Assembly (NCBI GenBank): GCA_002633005.1
Contig: NMRA01001016.1
Location: 1 to 62,067, forward strand
Reading direction: 5' to 3'
DNA: 62,067 nt
From: Phoronis australis
Taxonomy: Eukaryota > Phoronida > Phoronidae
Positions 55,986 through 62,067 of the stretch are shown here, one piece after another. Both the position numbers and the translations under genes were made by a program. The notes beneath the pieces are model-generated. The model worked only from the letters and a program-made list of their open reading frames with translations. It was not told the DNA's origin and searched no databases. The number at the start of each line of letters is the position of its first letter. The stretch's first letter is position 1.

Positions 55986-58900
55986 CGAAGATGACCAGTG
56001 CTGTTATCCTGAATTTATGTAGCATGTAGCGACCAATAATTGCTCATAACTCGAGATCAGCTAATTAACATATCGCGGGATAGTGTTTGCAGGTGTTCTA
56101 ATTTGACAGCTGGTCAACTGGTGTGTTTTTGATATGAAATTGGTGATTTTAAGCGCTTTAACACATTGGCCTGTAATGAAAGAATAGACAACAATAACCA
56201 AACGCAGTTCACACAAATACTGACAAGTAAAGATGGCTTCAATGTTTTTCAGTCATTTACAAGAACACATCACCAACAAAAATATCCCAAATTACAAATT
56301 TTGCGAAAAAACAAAACAAATAAAACAATAAGCTAATAAGGTATGGTAATACCCTCATTTCGCGGAATACACTTAGGCAGCCACTTCACTTGGAGCAAAC
56401 GTGTTCAAGAAGTATCAACAATAGCAAAAACATGTGGAAATTTGTCATCAAAATTTGAAATTATTTTCATACAAAACACTACTTTTGCTATACTAATCAC
56501 ACATTTCACCCCCTCTCGCGTATGTAAATGTTTGATGGGGATTCAACAATTACAATCTCCTAAAACTTATCGTTTTTGTTAAGATGAAGTTGTCCGAAAC
56601 GTAAACTAGTCGTCGCACTTTTTCCCTCATAGTAAGCCATTATTAAAATCTCTGAACCTTCTGTGTGTTGATGACTTGTTCATACTGTCCTGTTTTAAAT
56701 TAGTATGTAAATCATCTAATCCTCTGCCGCCAATCATTTCGGATTTTCCAGCAATTACAAACACCTTCTGGAGGTAGTACACTCCAACCCTTTAATTACA
56801 GATGTTCCAATTTTACGTCCCGTAATGCTACATCAATTAACAGGTTCAAATGTATCCGCACACACATTACCTTATAAACAACAAGTTAACGCCCCGCAAT
56901 ACCTATACCAATTAACATGTCCAAGTGCACCCACACATTCCTTCATTTCTTATGAACAACAATTTTCTGCAAATATCCGGTACGCTATAGTTAAAATTCA
57001 CACTCACTCCAGTGTTGAGTTACTCTGAACAGTGCGAAATACAATAATGTCACATATGAACTACTTATTTGTAATAATATACTGTAGATATGTTCAATTA
57101 GGACTTTCATTTCTTTATAAACTATTAAAACGTAAGAGTATCATCTGTTTTCTGCTCCTAATTTCCAAGCAATTGAGAAAGTGGATTATTCCATACATGT
57201 GTTCAGTAGGAAATCTCCGACAATTTGACATAAATCGTAGGATTTGTCCTGCGGTAATAGAACATGGTTTAAAAAGTACTAGTCAGAAAGAGAAAGTAAA
57301 ATGGAAATATGCCCTAAATCGAAAATCAGGAAATAGATAAAGTGTCACAAACTTGGCTCGAATTTTCCCTTGCCACGACAGCAATAGATAAAAGAGATGG
57401 ATGGTCACGTGAGTATATGATAAGCAAGTTGTATGATCATGCGACTATATGATAAGCAAATTGTTACTGCGTAAATGAGAAATGCATTTTATATATGTTT
57501 GCGTGTGCTTGTGCTCGTGTATGCGTGTATGTGTGCGCACGCGCGTGAATGTGCACAAATGATTAGCAAGACTTACTGTTTTGCGTAATGGTGTAATTTT
57601 TGTAGGGTTATTCACTGTGAACACAGATGCAAGAGAAGCACCTTGAATTATTGCCTAGTAGATAAGTATCTTACATTTTGTTCTTGCAAATCGTGAAAGT
57701 CCAGCAACGGAGTGAGTGTCCATCTTCTCTAGAACTGATGATGATATTTTATTTTCATTAATGATTCTAGAAATACGAAAACTTAAACAGTGACTTGCCG
57801 CGATTGGTTAGTAAAATGAAGTCGGTATAGGACTGTAGTTGCGACAAGAAAGTTTCCTTAGAGATTTGGGCCCAGTTGCATAAAGTTATACGCCGAATAA
57901 CAACAATGGCAATGCATTATCACGCGTCACGTTGTTGTTGTTGAACAATGCAACTGACGACATGTAGCAATCCAACTTATCCAGGGGATAATTTTGAAGT
58001 TTTATGCAACCCAGCCCTGGCGAACGAGAATTTACACGTGATCTCTTGTAAAGGGTGTGATAGCAAATGAATTTGTTTTGAAAATAATCACAGTGTGGAT
58101 GTTGGCAGTGTAAAACCTTGTGATCTGTTTTCAAGCGGTATATATTAAGAGTGTCTTCAAGAAGAAGGTTTTTAATAATTTGTATACATGGACAAATAAA
58201 TCAGTGTGAGTTGGTGATTATTCTTCAGGCCAGTTTCTGAAGGAATTGTAATCTGCTAACATATTTAATACCATATTGTGATGCCAAAATTTAGTGAGTG
58301 TGCATTAAGAACCAGTAAACCGTTGTCAGAGAGAACAAAGGGAGATAGTTCTTGAGTTTATTGAGTACACCACAGATTTGTTCAATTTTTGTTCCCACCA
58401 GATAAATATGTTCTAACCAGGATGGAGTGTCGTTAAACTAAAGTCTCAAGATTCATCGTATTATGTCTTTGAGTAACCTTGTCGGTTTATGTGTCAACAG
58501 GTAATGCCATATGAAGAGGGAAGTTTAAAACCTTTTCAGTGGATCACTCAGATCACAGGCTCATGCTCAGCTAATTTGTGTGCCAGTGGGAACCGGCACT
58601 GAAAGGTGTCAAATATGAGCCATATTTTTGAAGCCGTAACCCTGATTGTCTTGGTAGCCTATGATTTTAGCTGTTTTAACCGTCCAGGTACAACCTAATG
58701 GCACCCGTGCTGTAATGTCGTTTATATACGTTTGTATATTAATTAGCTTTGCGTAAACGTGGACAAGATTTAAGTCACAAACTCATCACGCGGGGGAAGG
58801 GAGCGGCTGGGTCAATTACAGTGGCTGATCTATGATATCATAAGGAGGGCCCAATATTTTACCTCGGGGAGTCATGCATTACACGATTGCGCGGGCGCAC

Positions 58901-61685
58901 GCAGCCTAAAATATAGGGGGTGCTCGAATTCCTGAGGCTGTTGACGACTAAAACAAAAAGGAAACCGATTGCGACGGTCTGAGCTCCCCCCCACACGCAC
59001 ACACAAACTGAAACTGCACATATTGTTAAATCTTGTTTCAGTCGCATGTTAATTACCGGGGTTAGTTAATGAACTCAATATTTCCTCACGCTCTTGCTGT
59101 TTTATTTTTTGCGGCTGCCAAGGGGGGAGGAGGGTGGAGTTACACCTTCATTCGGGAAATTGGTGGCGGGGTAGGATGAAATTGGTGGGGGAAAAAAGAA
59201 ACCCGTTCCCATTCCTAAGTTCGGGCAAATTTATTTCTCATGCCATTTCGAGCAAGGAAGTGCAGACACGCCTGTGTCTTAGTTTAACTCTCCAATTTTT
59301 CAGTTTAGGATTGGTACCCTGTATTCGCCAGGCTTGACTGTTCAGGTCCGTGCTCAGATTCCGTCGATATTTTGTTCCACGCGCTAACTACAATTTCACT
59401 TATAGATTTCCAGGTAGTGAGGATCAGGCGGTTGGTAACAATACGAGGTTTACAAGTTAATTGAAATATGTTTGTACACCAGTCTTTAGCAACCGAGATA
59501 ACTCGATTAGAAACACGATTGCAAGCCCATCATTTATCCGCGTTCTACCCGGTTTGTTGTCAATCTGAATAAATTAAGTTCTGGCGAATTTCAGTACTTG
59601 AGAAAGATCGTTCAGTCGTGCGTGAGGCGTTACATGACATATGTCGAGGAGAATATGAATTTGGCGTAACACCTGGAACAATAACTGGCGTGCAATTAGC
59701 GCGTCACCATGCAGATGCCATGTCAAATGCTTAATCTATTTGAAAAATTACTTCGCCATTACACCTTGCCGTGAATTTCTAATAATTTAAACTTTGGATA
59801 AAATTACTGGTACCTTCACCGCGACAATACTATATAGGCGCGCATAATTACCCTAGTGCATGAAAACAGGCGATTAGTAAGCACTTGTGCGCTCGTGCAG
59901 ACGATGCAACGCAATTTAAATGTAGGCCTGGCGGCGTCATCATAATTGTAGCTCCTGAGATGACCAATAAAGACCAACAGAGGATAAAATTGTTAAAAGG
60001 TTGGATATTTTTGTCAATCAGTATAAAATTGCAAAACTTATAAAGCCCGAGAACAATTTTCGTTCTAGCGAAGTGACGGTTTGTAGTTGAAGTCAGGCCT
60101 GAGTTGACTAAATGGATGCACTTATGTTAAGTGATGAGAAACAAAATCTGATACCAGGAAACCAATGTTCACTACCACTGTAACGAGCGAAATTCATGCA
60201 GCTGTATCCGATCCACGCGGTTAGAAGTCCGTTTATGGCCACCGCACAACAACGGCAGTCACCAAGCGCCATCTGTGAGCGCCCGTACAAACGATAAGTA
60301 CAAGCAGAATGACAAGGGGGATGCCATGGGTCACTGCCGCATTACCACAGATGAACTATTACTAAGGATCATTGAGAGCTCAGCCTTGAGTGACTTCCAG
60401 GGAGTGTGAAGCCGACATAGTTCCCCGAGACGTTTCCGTGTTTTGATGCAACGCAGACATTTGGCAGATGGGCTTGGAATACACTGTGAAGGAACAGTAA
60501 ACGAATTTGTTAAGGAACTCAGTCGAGTTCATTTGCGGACGGATGGCTCAGCTGGGCTATTTTTAGCTTTGACTTGGTGAGCATCCGACTTTTTACTTAG
60601 GACTGTGAACTTAAGACGTTGGTGGAGTACAGCTATGCATTGCATGTAGAACTTCCGTGGATCATGGGACAGTTGGTAAGTACATTGAATTATGCCGATG
60701 TGCTACTAACTCGTGTGAATGACTCACGGCAGGCCAGTAATGGTCTATATGATGTAACGGTCACGCCTATATAGTCGCACGGTGATTACGCTGTCACAGC
60801 TGAAGCCGGTCAAGCGTGATGTTTTCTATCGTGTTTTCTTTAGTAGGCCTGTTTTATTTTGTCCTTTCCGCTCGAAAGCACAGAGTCAACCATCACCCGA
60901 ATAAAAGCGAAAAACCTTCACTGACCACGTAAATAATTATATACTTGGCCGTTGTAACACGGTTTGACGAAGCCCCTTTAACCGAAATCCACGAGGGTAA
61001 ACGTTCGAGAATGATGAGTCAGAGTCGAGGTAACCAACATATTTCCTTTAGTTATTAACGACACTTATAACTGTAATAAGATGACTTGCAGAGTCGTGAC
61101 CTGGCGCGGCTTTCAATTCGTATTTCTGTCGGTGATGTTTGTCCCCGAGTTCCCATGCGTGGGAGATAAGCGGGGAGGTAGGATATCTTGTACAGCCAGC
61201 TCCATAGCAGAGAATATAGATATATACATATAGATTGACAGACAGGTTATGCGGATCAGGTTGATCGCATAACGAAGACTAGGATAGAAACAGAAAGGTT
61301 TAGGAGTCGCTTTTATGAAGCCCACCATAATTAAAAAGTAATGTAACGAAAGAATAGTGCTAAAGCCAAAATGGCTTGAAAATGAAACATTGTCAATAAA
61401 AATACCCGTTAACAACATGAACTGTAATGTAAAGTCTAATTGCATAAACTAGTTTTAGTGTAGACAAAACAAAGTAATTACAGTTCAATCAACTGCCACG
61501 TGTGAGACTTAAAAATGGGAGATGGCAGAAACAATTAGCGAATGTAATGAAATCCTTAACACGGTTATTAAAAATCCTTCTTATGAACAACTCAGTAAAG
61601 CAATTTGTGTTGCGCATTCTACGTTAGTCCGAGAATCCCTGAAATGCGTTAACTTCTTCTTGAACGGTTAATGGTTATCCAGTGC

Positions 61686-62067
61686 TGCTAATTAACCCTG
61701 GAATAAAGTACAGAAGACATTTTTTGGCAATGATTATGTCTGCGGTATTAACGATCTCAATTGAGGGATTGCTGCTGTCTGAAATGAGCTCAGGTTGTGT
61801 GAGACAACTGACCTGTTTTCTGCGTAATTAATCCCAAATAAATGTTTCAAAGATGGAAAGTTCCAGTGGAAGCAAAGTTGTGCAGTCACGTTGGTACTGT
61901 CATTAGCTGGTTTGAAGCTGACAAAATGTTGTATTTCTTCAAACAAAAGAAGGTTTGAGGGTTTTGCGTGAGCAATAAATTTGCTGTGGGGTATGTGATT
62001 AAGTGTGGGTTTCCACCCACCCAACACGATACCCGGGCGAATCCCATGAGAGAGACGATACTGCACA
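61686..62067. other. Right flank
   Basis: A minus-strand open frame runs to the window edge without a recognised motif. No gene is claimed. Confidence 0.3.

Larger units (their letters stand above)
54450..61685. repeat. Copy B of the ~7-kb direct repeat
   Basis: Same orientation and order as copy A (3908-10670). It is about 470 bp longer, mainly because of extra sequence near 58441-58650 and 58805-59130; the latter includes a CAGTGGCTGATCTATG transposon-end motif at 58819. Like copy A it shows no convincing gene. The end of the match is at about 61685; after it the sequence is unrelated to what follows copy A. Confidence 0.9.

Noticed and set aside
1-62067. CRISPR arrays, bacterial operons, rRNA genes
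   Set aside because: None of the signatures are present; spliced genes and retroelements show a eukaryotic nuclear locus.

Overview
This is a eukaryotic nuclear window, with spliced genes, GT-AG introns, A+T-rich non-coding DNA, microsatellites and many decayed transposable elements. A TRPC-type channel gene, a tRNA-derived SINE and retroelement types common in marine animals point to a marine invertebrate metazoan. I lean towards a deuterostome (hemichordate, echinoderm or cephalochordate), but the sequence alone does not fix the species.

Layout, left to right. 1-3.9 kb: no recognisable gene, one foldback element (3259-3686). 3.9-10.7 kb: copy A of a roughly 7-kb non-coding repeat. 10.7-16.1 kb: gene-poor, with a foldback MITE and a tRNA-derived SINE. 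16.1-18.0 kb, minus strand: a single-exon gene for a 647-residue protein of unknown family with degenerate internal repeats. 19.9-23.3 kb: an old, internally deleted Ty3/Gypsy LTR retrotransposon with both LTRs, primer-binding site, polypurine tract and 5-bp target duplication; a LINE tail follows it. 27.7-31.0 kb: a DNA transposon with about 400-bp terminal inverted repeats enclosing the remains of a PIN/FEN-like nuclease ORF.

31.8-50.0 kb, plus strand: the main cellular gene, a TRPC (TRPC3/6/7-like) cation channel in about 14 coding exons, readable almost from end to end with consistent intron phases. One exon edge is lost in a 26-base N gap. Its introns hold a partial third copy of the flanking repeat, a head-to-head pair of Penelope-like GIY-YIG fragments, a small foldback with a duplicated loop, a hAT-like MITE and a THAP-domain element with long inverted arms. 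53.4-53.9 kb: the 5' part of a GPR157-like receptor with two frame breaks. 54.5-61.7 kb: copy B of the 7-kb repeat, in the same orientation as copy A.

The genes do not form a pathway. The most unusual features are the paired 7-kb direct repeats around about 44 kb that contain the TRPC gene, the nuclease-bearing TIR transposon, the orphan repeat protein, and several inverted-duplication structures inside TRPC introns. No prokaryotic features, CRISPR arrays or rRNA genes were seen. Alignments and identities here are by eye.
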